NCBI GenBank assembly: GCA_043748455.1
Contig: JAYTNF010000108.1
Span: 1 to 15,822, forward strand
Length of the DNA: 15,822 nucleotides
DNA from: JAAFKA01 sp043748455
GTDB lineage: Bacteria; Bacteroidota; Bacteroidia; Cytophagales; Thermoflexibacteraceae
Direction of reading: 5' to 3'
Position 1 is the first letter of the stretch. Each line of letters opens with the position of its first letter. Of the stretch, positions 1-8,494 are shown piece after piece. The position numbers and the translations under genes were made by a program. The notes under the pieces were generated by a model. It worked only from the letters and a program-made list of their open reading frames with translations. It ran no database searches and was not told the origin of the DNA.

Positions 1-3000
1 TGAATAGAACGGAAATAAGGTTTGAAAATTGCTAAATTAGACAAACCATTATAATTCATTTTCCAATTTGGTAAAGGTATCAACGGAAAAGCCGAAGAAC
101 TCACATTATTTATATCTCTACCCGAATAAGCAGCCAAAAACGAAGGAATTAACACATCTTGGGCATTTGGGTCATATCGTCCTTGTGTATTGCGGTTGTC
201 TAAATTGCCTTTAACAACTCTGCGATTTTTGATAAATTCATCAAAAATTCCCGATTTATTGGCTGCATTATCACCTGAAAAGGCAGTAAGCATCGAGAAA
301 TAGGAAATGCTATATTGTCCCATTCTGTTTGGTGTTTGGGAAGAAAATTGGTCAGTTGTACGGTTATAACTAAAAATTTCGCTATAATTTGCTGAGTTTG
401 TACGTTTTGCACTTAGCATAATTTGCAACTCCTTAATAGGTTCAACAACTGCACCTAATTGCAAATTTTGCGTTGTGCCTTGCCTAAACATATTATTTTG
501 TGCAGAACTTTTACCGAGCCAACCTTCACGTGCTGCTCTTTCTTTTACATCTGGATTTTGGCTGCCAAACACAAAGCCCCAACCTGGTGTGTTAAACGCA
601 GAACTCATACCAAATGCCCCTGTTGGCGTTGTCAAAACCCCTGGCATTTCTGTATTATTAGTTTCTGAATAACTAAAATTTATTTTCTGCACCATCATCA
701 ACCCTTTCAAGACTGTTTGCATAATTTGTGCAGGAGGTTGTGTTGCATTGGCATCATTCTTTTCTTTTTCTTCGAGTTCGGCTAATTTTTCACGTACTTT
801 TGCAATTTTTTCGTCTTTCTTTGCAATTTTTGCATCAAATTTTACCTTCTTTTCTGCAATTTTTACCGTATCTAATTGCAAATCTGCTTTTACAGTTTCA
901 AATTTTTCGCCTAAAATAACTTTCCGTTTCAATAACCTGGCTTCTCTTGCTTGTAATCTCAACCTTTTGCCTTCATATTTCGACACCATAACCTGCGGTT
1001 GTGGAGTTCCGCCACCTTGCCCTCTTTGTCCTTGTCCAATAGCTTTTAGCAAACGGTTTTTATCGTACAATTCTTTCATGTTAAATTGTCCGCTAAGTGT
1101 TAGGTTTTGGTTGTTCAGCATTTGATTTCCCAAACTATCTGCAACCCCTAATGTACCTGCATTCCAAGAATAACCACCTTCATATTTGATGTCCGAACTT
1201 ATCCAATTTATTGCAGGGAATTTATCAAAAGGCATTTTATAAGTCATACCAACTTTTTGTGTAAAAGTTTTAATACGACCTAAATTTAGCAAATTGTATA
1301 AAATAGAGTCTTGTTTTGACCTTGTGCTATATTTATTTGCTTTATCACCATTAATTTCTCCCGAAGGTTCATCAATAACTGCCATCGCAAAAGCATTGTA
1401 ATCAAGTCGCAAATTTTTTGTAACACTCCACGCAACTTGATAAGACCTATTAAAAGTAAAGCCTTTTTCGTATAATGGCATCACGCCTAATGTAGTTAAT
1501 TGTCCATTTCGCAACTGCGTTTTTACAAATCTCCGTTCAAAATCTCCTCGCACACTCACAGTATTTGGCATCGGATTTACATTAAATTCTTTGATAAATT
1601 TCAAATATTTGCCTTCCAAATGCTTATTTTCCTTAAATGGTTCTATCGGTTTTGCTTGTGATGTAAACATATAGCCAAGCCCTACTTTGGTATTTGTTTG
1701 TAAATATTCAGCCATACGAACATTACTCATAATTCTTTCATTATAACTCAAATTCAAACTCCAATTTTCTATATCCCAAAATTTTGGCTTTTTCTGCGTA
1801 TTCATACGAGTTTTACCAACATTTTGTAAACTTATGGTACGTGCCACCATATCTTCTTGCACCAAACTTGCAAAATCATCTGGATTATCTTTTGAATCTA
1901 AGGAAGTTGATAATGGTGTATCAGGGTCAAGTGGATTAAAATAAGGTGTTAAAAGTCTACGTTCTAAACCAACATAAAGTGGCAAACGAATACCTAATTT
2001 GTTTAAGTAAAATTTATCTAAGGCAATAGCCATGTTTACATCATATTCCAAAGTATGGTTTCGGGTACGTTGCGAAATTTTATCTTGAATACCTCCAAAA
2101 AATGGTGAAACATAGCGAAAATTGGCATTAACAATAGCTAAATCTGCTAATTTTGCATTAAAAGCTGTTCGTGTTGCCCAACCTTCTCGGTTATTAAATT
2201 CTGCAACCCGCAATTCATTTGCCCAAATACACACAGATTTTGGTTGTCCGTCAGCACTTTCAGGATTTCGAACTCCAATCATCAGAGTTTGCACACTGCT
2301 CAAATCAGGATTTCCAATAACTGTAATTTTAAATCTCCCAATAGTTTCCATGTAAGGCACACGCAACGAAAGTCGAGAATTATTACGCCTCGATTTCACA
2401 TCAATTAAATCTTGTGTGGCAACATCAATTTCATTATCGGCTATCCAAATTTGTTCAGGCGTTGTTGCGGTTGCGGCTGTCATTTTTAAAGGCACTTCAA
2501 TTTCATAGAAATTTTCCTTAAAATCTGTTCCCAAACGAATAAAAGCTGTAAGTTCGCCATCTTTTGCATTTTCACTTTCGGCATGCAAAAACATTTTTAG
2601 ACGTTTGTAATTTACCATGTCTAAAATTAAATTTTTGTAAACTGCCCTCGCATCTCTGTCTTCCAAACCATCAACACACATTTTTAAGGACTGTTCATTC
2701 AAACGTGCTTGTGTATTTGAAGCCAAATCAATATCACGAGTAAAACCTGGGGGCAACACATAAGGCACAATATTGCTGCCTGGTGTCGGATTTCCATTAT
2801 TGATAATATTGATAGACGAAACCCTAAAATTGTTCACATTATACGGTTCACGAGGCAAATTTAACCCTGGGTACTGCATATTTTCGGTAAAAGGTCGCCA
2901 AGGAGTGCCGACAAACTGAAAACGTGCCATTCTCAAAACCACAGGTTGTTCCCAATCGGTGGCATACATACGCATAAAACGCATAGATTTGAAACCGTCA

Positions 3001-6000
3001 ATAGCTCCAACTTTTGTGCCTTCACGCACAGGAATACGAATTTGATACCATGTTACTGCATCACCATTAATTGTGTTAGTAACTTTATCAACAATATATG
3101 GATTTTTCTCAACTTGCCCCTGCCTCAAATCTAATTCATATTCATAATAACCTTCAATATCATTCAAAGAATTATCACGATTTAAGTCTTCATTATCAGG
3201 CAATGTTGTATAAGATGCAGTTCCTGCATTTTCGGGTGCATTGTTTTCCGTACCATTATAATTTTTATAACGGTCAAGAACTTTGTAATCTAAACCATCG
3301 GCTTCGCCACCCAAATAATATTTAAAATTGTCATTGGCAGGGTCAGCTTCAAATTTTTGATAAATGTCATTTGGCAATATTTGTCGCATTCTTGACAAAT
3401 ATGCTTGGTATCTTATCCGTTCTTGCTCATCATTTACGCCATCAAGCCCAACGTCTTGATTTTGTCTTACACCGTTTTCAGATGCAAAAGCATTTGTCAA
3501 AAATTGCTGTTCTGTAACTCGTCCCCATGCAGTTTCTTTTACTTTTCCTATGCTGACACTATCTGTTGGAAGTCCGTTTTCAAAACCATGACGACTATCA
3601 GGAATTACATCTTCCGAAATATTACCAATATTAAAATATAATTTTCCTCCCGATGTGTTATTGCTTGCGTATGTAGTTTTTCCGTCTGGCAATTTTGAAA
3701 TAATTTTACCATTATTGCCTTTAATAAATGGGTCTAACAACCAAAATTCCACATATTGCACGTTGATATTATCAAAATCTACATCAGAAGTAATGCCTCT
3801 GGTAATTGCACCAAAATTTTGGCGTGGATTTGTCAAAGTTCCATCACTGTTCAAATTGGTATTAAAATTATATTGCCCTCTTTCGTTTGGATAATATGCC
3901 AAACTCATCACAATTTCTGGTAAATTAATTTGCAATTTATCAGGTTTAATAATCTCATCACGTGAAATGGGTCTGACATAATGATTTTTCATGTCTTCTA
4001 AGGTAACATTCGCAGGTGGCGTTGCACCTCCAACCGAAGAACCAAAGGCGGTAAAATCGACATTATACCAAGACATTTTAGCACGTTTTGCACTGTAATC
4101 TCGTGGTGTGGCTGGATTTACAGGAAATGCCTGCAATATTCTTTGAGGTGTTGCCCCTAATTGCCATGTAATTGGCTGACGACCCAAATCGTAGGCAATT
4201 TCTGCTGCCTCAAAATCGTCAATAAACGAAGTGCCACCATCTTTGCTTATCAGTTGGTTTGTACCAGGAAGTAAAGCTGCAATTTCTGAATTTATTGTAA
4301 AACTTGATTTTTCTTTTGTGCTATAAAATGGCAATTTATCTACCATTTTTGTCAAAAATCTTGCATCATCTTCTCTATGTTGTACGCCAAAACCTGCTAA
4401 TGTATTTCGTGTAGGTTCTGAACCAATATTTACTCTCGAAATAACAGGTCTTTCATTTAAGTGCATAAGGGTTGATGTAAATTTGGTATTTTTTGACAAT
4501 AAATATTGTGCATCTATACCAAAAAGATTGCGGGTTTGAAAATTAAATAAATCGGCTCTTTCATACTGAATTTTAATTTCTTTGCCCGAAGCCAACACAT
4601 TTGTATTGGTAATATTGACAACGCCAGACTGATAATCAACGGTATAATCTCCACCTTCTGTTAAAGTTGTACCTCCTGCTTGCACTTGAACAGAACGAGG
4701 TGCTATATTGATACCAGGCAGTCGGATTTGCGCACCTGTTGAGGCTTGAAAACTACCTTTTATGAAAAATTTACTTTTGCTTGACAATAATTGTGCATCA
4801 GCTTGTGTAAGTCTATACAATTCCTTAAACACATATTTATTGCGGAATTGTAATTCTATTTCGGGCAAAAATTTGTCATCTAAGGTTTTACCAAAAGGTT
4901 CTAAAACAGGAAAAATAATGCGACCAAATTCGGGTGCAATCGTAATTGGTGGAGTTCCACCTAAATTTTGTTGTTGTGAAGCACCGCCAACTCCTCCGTT
5001 AATTCCGCCCATGCCACCACCTAATTGTTGTGAATTTTGCGAATTTCCTCCCAAATTTTGTGTCATTGAACCTGCAATAAAATCGAAATTCCCATCAGGT
5101 TGTGGGTCATTATTTTGGTTAAGTCTGTCTAAACCGAAAATTTGCAATAAAGGAACATCTCTTGTGTTGATACCTTCTTGTAAATTTGGATTATCAAGTC
5201 CTGTTAAATCATCTCGATAAATAACACGTAATTGAAAATTATCTTTTGAAATTTGATTGCTATTTAAGCTATAAATATTTTTCATCATCAAATCCCAAGT
5301 CGGCAAATCTGTACGAATGGTTGAGGGTTTTAACATTTTCAAAATAATTGCATCATTCGAGCCTAAATTTTGATATTTTTCTGTCAATTCACCAACCGTA
5401 AATCGTTGTCCGTTGTAGGTATATTCGTAAGAAACTGCAATAATTTCATCATTTCTTACAGGAGTTTGCAAAGAAATATAACCTAATGTTGGATGCATGG
5501 TATATTCTGCTGGCGACAATTTGCGTGCTGCCCTCAAAATTTCATAATCTGTACCTTTTTCTAATTGCAAACCACCAAGAATTGCGTTTACATTATCAAT
5601 ATTTCGCAAAGCTGCATTAGATTCTAAGGTTTTGTATAAACTATTTGCATCATTCGAAGTTGCAGGAATTGCAGGATTTACAACGATTGCACCATTTGCA
5701 GTTCTATATGGTTTTGTGTTTCCCAAATCTAAGAATGAAGCCACATTTCTCAAAGTCTGCGTATTATTTACCCGATTTGTAACATAAACTTCAACCCTTG
5801 TAACAACCACACCACCTGTAACCATCGGAATTGTTCGCAAGGCTTTTTCATAATTATTGCGAAAAAACTCCGATAAAAAGAAGTGTTTATTAAACTCATA
5901 TTGGTCTGCTCTAATTTCAAATTCACGTTGCTGTCCACCACCTCGCAGTAATAAAGTTTCTTGTGAACCACGTTGATTTGCCGCAGTTGCATTAATCCAA

Positions 6001-6938
6001 AGTTTACCAAATTGCAACTTTGTTTGAATCCCCATCAAATTTTGTCCGCCTGTTATCAGCGAATTACTCGACTGCATACTCACATTACCAACATTGAGTT
6101 CTTTAATAATTCCCGCATCATCTTGTGGAATTGTGTAACCGATTTTAAACTGATTTTCAAATTGAAAAGTGCTTTTTGTGTCCCAATTAATGTTTAGTTT
6201 CAGTCTTTCACCAATAGAACCCGCCATGCTCAAACGGATTTGTTGGTCAAAAAACAAACCGCCATTACTTTGTTGTTCGACAGGAATTTGTGGATTTGCA
6301 ATGCTCTGCCATCTACCTCCCAAATCTAAAACCACTTGCCCCATTGGTTTAATGTCAATGTTATCACCACCAAAAAGTTTTGCTGCCAAAGGTGGAAGTT
6401 TGTATAATGGAATTAGTCTGTCTGTTGCACCACCACTTTTTACTGCACCTGAAGCCAAATCTTTACTTAACCAATATCGCCGAGCCGCAGAATCAGCTTT
6501 ATAGCGTTGATATTGTTGCAAACCCATATTTGTAGGAGTTCTATAATTCAAGCCACCTATATTTTCATTGACACGATAATATTTTCCTGTTGTATCTAAA
6601 CTAATATTTGTATTAAGTTTGCTATTTGGCAAGTTGAGCAATGGCGAAAGTCGCAGACGAGAAGACGAATTTGCACCTGAATATGGACTTCCCATTCGGT
6701 CTTGTCTATATGTTGGCAAGCCATTAGAAATGGGTTCATTTTTAGGTAAAGGTAAAATTGGAACAGGTGGTGGCGTGTCTAAAACTGCCAACGAATGTTT
6801 TTTTATAATTTTTTCTGCATCGAAAACCGTCTTGAAAGCAACCTTTCCAGACAATTTAGCGTAAGCAATACCAGAACAACAGATACCAACTACAACTGTA
6901 TAGGCAACTGTATTGAGCCATAATGTTTTTTTGAGCAT
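1..6938 (-). CDS. sprA: SprA, outer-membrane translocon of the type IX secretion system (C-terminus beyond window)
   Basis: The frame is open from the ATG at 6938 to the window edge, giving 2312 residues; the family is usually about 2350-2500 residues, so only the C-terminal end is missing. SprA (SOV in Porphyromonas) is known to form the very large outer-membrane beta-barrel through which T9SS cargo such as gliding adhesins is exported. Seen here: a signal peptide ending near residue 27 (cleavage after AYA); an N-terminal part with long amphipathic barrel repeats (for example LKLNINWDTKSTFQFENQFK near residue 240); the family motif GRIIFPVLEPFG (about 669-680); a Gly/Asn/Gln-rich insertion (625-661); a charged coiled-coil segment (about 1988-2060); and the C-terminal motif FPLIPLPNWKMNYNGL close to the edge. 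In-frame codon positions agree from 6938 to 3, so I see no frameshift. It has its own promoter at about 7036-7067. The start is the first ATG after an in-frame stop. Confidence in the family is very high. Confidence 0.96.
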   Translation of the reverse strand, partial: MLKKTLWLNTVAYTVVVGICCSGIAYAKLSGKVAFKTVFDAEKIIKKHSLAVLDTPPPVPILPLPKNEPISNGLPTYRQDRMGSPYSGANSSSRLRLSPLLNLPNSKLNTNISLDTTGKYYRVNENIGGLNYRTPTNMGLQQYQRYKADSAARRYWLSKDLASGAVKSGGATDRLIPLYKLPPLAAKLFGGDNIDIKPMGQVVLDLGGRWQSIANPQIPVEQQSNGGLFFDQQIRLSMAGSIGERLKLNINWDTKSTFQFENQFKIGYTIPQDDAGIIKELNVGNVSMQSSNSLITGGQNLMGIQTKLQFGKLWINATAANQRGSQETLLLRGGGQQREFEIRADQYEFNKHFFLSEFFRNNYEKALRTIPMVTGGVVVTRVEVYVTNRVNNTQTLRNVASFLDLGNTKPYRTANGAIVVNPAIPATSNDANSLYKTLESNAALRNIDNVNAILGGLQLEKGTDYEILRAARKLSPAEYTMHPTLGYISLQTPVRNDEIIAVSYEYTYNGQRFTVGELTEKYQNLGSNDAIILKMLKPSTIRTDLPTWDLMMKNIYSLNSNQISKDNFQLRVIYRDDLTGLDNPNLQEGINTRDVPLLQIFGLDRLNQNNDPQPDGNFDFIAGSMTQNLGGNSQNSQQLGGGMGGINGGVGGASQQQNLGGTPPITIAPEFGRIIFPVLEPFGKTLDDKFLPEIELQFRNKYVFKELYRLTQADAQLLSSKSKFFIKGSFQASTGAQIRLPGINIAPRSVQVQAGGTTLTEGGDYTVDYQSGVVNITNTNVLASGKEIKIQYERADLFNFQTRNLFGIDAQYLLSKNTKFTSTLMHLNERPVISRVNIGSEPTRNTLAGFGVQHREDDARFLTKMVDKLPFYSTKEKSSFTINSEIAALLPGTNQLISKDGGTSFIDDFEAAEIAYDLGRQPITWQLGATPQRILQAFPVNPATPRDYSAKRAKMSWYNVDFTAFGSSVGGATPPANVTLEDMKNHYVRPISRDEIIKPDKLQINLPEIVMSLAYYPNERGQYNFNTNLNSDGTLTNPRQNFGAITRGITSDVDFDNINVQYVEFWLLDPFIKGNNGKIISKLPDGKTTYASNNTSGGKLYFNIGNISEDVIPDSRHGFENGLPTDSVSIGKVKETAWGRVTEQQFLTNAFASENGVRQNQDVGLDGVNDEQERIRYQAYLSRMRQILPNDIYQKFEADPANDNFKYYLGGEADGLDYKVLDRYKNYNGTENNAPENAGTASYTTLPDNEDLNRDNSLNDIEGYYEYELDLRQGQVEKNPYIVDKVTNTINGDAVTWYQIRIPVREGTKVGAIDGFKSMRFMRMYATDWEQPVVLRMARFQFVGTPWRPFTENMQYPGLNLPREPYNVNNFRVSSINIINNGNPTPGSNIVPYVLPPGFTRDIDLASNTQARLNEQSLKMCVDGLEDRDARAVYKNLILDMVNYKRLKMFLHAESENAKDGELTAFIRLGTDFKENFYEIEVPLKMTAATATTPEQIWIADNEIDVATQDLIDVKSRRNNSRLSLRVPYMETIGRFKITVIGNPDLSSVQTLMIGVRNPESADGQPKSVCIWANELRVAEFNNREGWATRTAFNAKLADLAIVNANFRYVSPFFGGIQDKISQRTRNHTLEYDVNMAIALDKFYLNKLGIRLPLYVGLERRLLTPYFNPLDPDTPLSTSLDSKDNPDDFASLVQEDMVARTISLQNVGKTRMNTQKKPKFWDIENWSLNLSYNERIMSNVRMAEYLQTNTKVGLGYMFTSQAKPIEPFKENKHLEGKYLKFIKEFNVNPMPNTVSVRGDFERRFVKTQLRNGQLTTLGVMPLYEKGFTFNRSYQVAWSVTKNLRLDYNAFAMAVIDEPSGEINGDKANKYSTRSKQDSILYNLLNLGRIKTFTQKVGMTYKMPFDKFPAINWISSDIKYEGGYSWNAGTLGVADSLGNQMLNNQNLTLSGQFNMKELYDKNRLLKAIGQGQRGQGGGTPQPQVMVSKYEGKRLRLQAREARLLKRKVILGEKFETVKADLQLDTVKIAEKKVKFDAKIAKKDEKIAKVREKLAELEEKEKNDANATQPPAQIMQTVLKGLMMVQKINFSYSETNNTEMPGVLTTPTGAFGMSSAFNTPGWGFVFGSQNPDVKERAAREGWLGKSSAQNNMFRQGTTQNLQLGAVVEPIKELQIMLSAKRTNSANYSEIFSYNRTTDQFSSQTPNRMGQYSISYFSMLTAFSGDNAANKSGIFDEFIKNRRVVKGNLDNRNTQGRYDPNAQDVLIPSFLAAYSGRDINNVSSSAFPLIPLPNWKMNYNGLSNLAIFKPYFRSI

Positions 6939-7035
6939 AATATTGGCAATAAAAGCAGTGATTGACTTCAAAACGTAGTTTCTATCGGCTAAGACACGAA
7001 ATAAGTTTTGAAATTATGTTTTAAAAGTAAACCTA

Positions 7036-7067
7036 CAAAGATACAAATAAAAAATGTAAAATTACAA
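7036..7067 (-). promoter_or_regulatory. Putative sprA promoter
   Basis: On the minus strand there is TTG (7067-7065), a 21-nt spacer, and TATCTTTG (7043-7036), a full match to the Bacteroidota -7 consensus TAnnTTTG with a plausible -33 TTG. Transcription would begin near 7028-7030, giving a leader of about 90 nt before the sprA ATG at 6938. It lies between sprA and the left 51-bp repeat, so sprA expression would not depend on the toxin-antitoxin transcript. Confidence 0.6.
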
Positions 7068-7136
7068 CCATGCAGAACAGCCAAAATATTTTGAGATGAG
7101 AAATATCAATTAAGAAATATAAAAAAGGTCATTTTT

Positions 7137-7187
7137 CATATTTTAGCAAAATTGAAAAGAATAAATGAGAGTTGCAAAATATTTATA
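7137..7187. repeat. 51-bp direct repeat, left copy
   Basis: It is identical over 51 bp to 7776-7826, starting at CATATTTTAGC and ending at AATATTTATA. The two copies lie in the same orientation on either side of the toxin-antitoxin pair, 639 bp apart start to start. This copy lies just downstream of the toxin stop codon. On the minus strand it also ends in an ATG, followed by a 9-codon open frame, as the right copy ends in the ATG of the antitoxin. Confidence 0.95.
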
Positions 7188-7203
7188 AAGAAAATGAAAT
7201 AAA

Positions 7204-7545
7204 CTAATCTTTAAAAATAGTTAAATAAGTTTGTAAATCGTCATCAAGAAAGTCTTGAATAGCAGTTTTTTGTTCTATCAATATTTGTGCAATAGTTTCA
7301 GTGTTAGCATTGCCTGTGCGAAGATAAATAACTTTCGGTGGTGTTCCAAATTGACGAACTAATTTTACGAAATCGTCATCACGACTGATAACACCTTCAT
7401 AATTTTCTTGGCGTGCATACATAAATATTTCGTAATCAGTTGCATCAGTCAAACCTTCTATTTTTATATGTGAAATAGCTGGAAATTCGGCAATTAATTT
7501 TGGAAGAACACGATTAGAAATATTTTGGTCAAAAAGTAGTTTCAT
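7204..7545 (-). CDS. DUF5615 family PIN-like toxin
   Basis: This 113-residue protein matches the DUF5615 (Mut7-C/PIN-like) family, predicted ribonuclease toxins of small two-gene modules. Acidic residues expected of a PIN-like active site are present: D6 in LLFDQN, D37 in TDATDYEIF, and D56-D58 in ISRDDDFVKL. The family motif PPKVIYLRTGN follows at 69-79. Length is normal for the family and the reading frame is intact. Its ATG overlaps the TGA of the DUF433 gene (ATGA, 7542-7545), which implies translational coupling with the antitoxin. The ribonuclease role is inferred from the family; the active site appears complete, so the toxin may well be functional. The gene is enclosed by 51-bp direct repeats. 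Confidence 0.9.
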   Translation of the reverse strand: MKLLFDQNISNRVLPKLIAEFPAISHIKIEGLTDATDYEIFMYARQENYEGVISRDDDFVKLVRQFGTPPKVIYLRTGNANTETIAQILIEQKTAIQDFLDDDLQTYLTIFKD

Positions 7546-7778
7546 GAGGCAAGATAGCTAACAGACTGTAATTGTTGTGAGGCAAAAGCTAAGGAAGTAA
7601 AAATATCCGTTGGTGTGAGTTCAGGAAAATCCTCTATAATTTGTTCTATGGTCATTCCTGACGCTAACCACTGCAAAATATCTGCAACAGCTATTCGCAT
7701 ACCTCGAATACAAGGTTTTCCACTTCGCTTACCTCGTTCTAAGGTAATAATATTCTTATAGATATAGATGCTCTGCAT
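7542..7778 (-). CDS. DUF433 domain antitoxin
   Basis: This 78-residue protein matches the DUF433 family, helical DNA-binding antitoxins commonly paired with DUF5615 or other PIN-like toxins. The family signature is clear: SGKPCIRGMRIAVADILQWL (19-38), then the acidic stretch IIEDFPELTPTDIFTSLAFA. DUF433 proteins are thought to neutralise the partner and repress their own operon; that role is inferred here. It is first in the operon and its TGA overlaps the toxin ATG by 4 bp. The start is fixed by an in-frame TAA two codons upstream. The ATG itself (7778-7776) is the last three bases, on the minus strand, of the right 51-bp repeat, so that repeat is the whole leader and probably carries the promoter, although I see no clean TAnnTTTG box in it. 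Confidence 0.9.
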   Translation of the reverse strand: MQSIYIYKNIITLERGKRSGKPCIRGMRIAVADILQWLASGMTIEQIIEDFPELTPTDIFTSLAFASQQLQSVSYLAS

Positions 7779-7826
7779 ATTTTAGCAAAATTGAAAAGAA
7801 TAAATGAGAGTTGCAAAATATTTATA
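7776..7826. repeat. 51-bp direct repeat, right copy
   Basis: It is identical to 7137-7187. It includes the antitoxin start codon at its left edge and forms the antitoxin leader on the minus strand. On the plus strand it lies 56 bp upstream of the yigZ ATG. A TTG inside it (7811) opens the yigZ reading frame but is unlikely to be a real start. Confidence 0.95.
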
Positions 7827-7882
7827 GAAAACTCATAAATTTATGCAATATTTTCACACACACAACATTAAACCTCTTTAAA

Positions 7883-8494
7883 ATGTCTGTTGATACATTT
7901 CTAAGCATTTCAGAAAATACCGTTTTCGAAGGAAGTTATAAAGAAAAAGGCAGTCGTTTTTTGGCTTTTGCTTATTATGTAGCCAATGAAGATGAAATTA
8001 AAAAGCATTTAGAAACTTTGAGAAAAGAGTATTATGATGCTCGTCATTTTTGTTATGCGTATATATTAGGCAAAGAAAAAACACAGTTTCGTGCCAATGA
8101 TGACGGTGAACCTAATGGAACAGCAGGTTTACCAATCTTAAATCAAATCAAGTCTAAGAATTTAACAAATATTTTGGTAGTTGTTGTGCGATATTTTGGA
8201 GGTACAAAACTCGGTGCAAGTGGTTTGGTTTCAGCTTATAAAATTGCCACGCAAGAAGCCCTAAATCATGCAACTATTATAGAGAAAATTGTGCAACAGC
8301 ATATCAGCATACAATTTGAATATTTGCAAATGAATGAAGTCATGAAAGTTATTAAGGATTTTAATTTGGAATTAAAATCTCAAAACTTTGATAATCAATG
8401 TGTTATAATGTTATCTATTAGAGAAGGATTAGTGGAAATTGTGAAAGAAAAGTTTGGTAAAATACAAAATCTTACCTATCTACCTCACCCATAA
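7883..8494 (+). CDS. yigZ: YigZ/IMPACT family protein (UPF0029)
   Basis: This 203-residue protein is full length for the YigZ/IMPACT family. The N-terminal IMPACT domain contains GSRFLAFAY (23-31), the highly conserved DARHFCYAY (52-60), DDGEPNGTAGLPIL (73-86) and VVRYFGGTKLGASGLVSAY (101-119). A C-terminal DUF1949-type region with a ferredoxin-like fold is expected from about residue 135. In eukaryotes IMPACT regulates GCN2 signalling; the bacterial role is not settled, although ribosome- or nucleic-acid-related functions have been proposed. I chose the ATG at 7883 because the family starts a few residues before this motif pattern and the in-frame TTG at 7811 lies inside a duplicated repeat. 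Its last 23 bp overlap the 3' end of nuoD on the other strand, so the two transcripts converge. Confidence 0.93.
   Translation: MSVDTFLSISENTVFEGSYKEKGSRFLAFAYYVANEDEIKKHLETLRKEYYDARHFCYAYILGKEKTQFRANDDGEPNGTAGLPILNQIKSKNLTNILVVVVRYFGGTKLGASGLVSAYKIATQEALNHATIIEKIVQQHISIQFEYLQMNEVMKVIKDFNLELKSQNFDNQCVIMLSIREGLVEIVKEKFGKIQNLTYLPHP

Noticed and set aside
748..1125. 125-codon plus-strand open frame, Phe/Ser-rich
   Set aside because: Antisense shadow of the Lys/Glu-rich coiled coil of SprA; no family resemblance and low complexity.
4762..5220. 152-codon plus-strand open frame, Pro/Cys-rich
   Set aside because: It is the antisense shadow of the Gly/Asn/Gln-rich part of sprA; its Pro and Cys richness mirrors the complementary codons, and the minus-strand frame has strong family matches.
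1..6938. sprA as a broken gene
   Set aside because: The long minus-strand frame stays consistent from the ATG at 6938 to base 3, and conserved motifs are read in the same frame at both ends; it is cut only by the window edge.
7204..7778. A novel defence island around the toxin-antitoxin pair
   Set aside because: No other defence-related gene is adjacent: the neighbours are sprA and yigZ, both core genes.
7137..7826. CRISPR-like array
   Set aside because: Only two direct repeats, separated by 588 bp of coding sequence; no regular spacers and no cas genes.
7811..7882. TTG-initiated 24-codon N-terminal extension of yigZ
   Set aside because: It begins inside the 51-bp repeat, has no family similarity, and the ATG at 7883 gives the normal family length.
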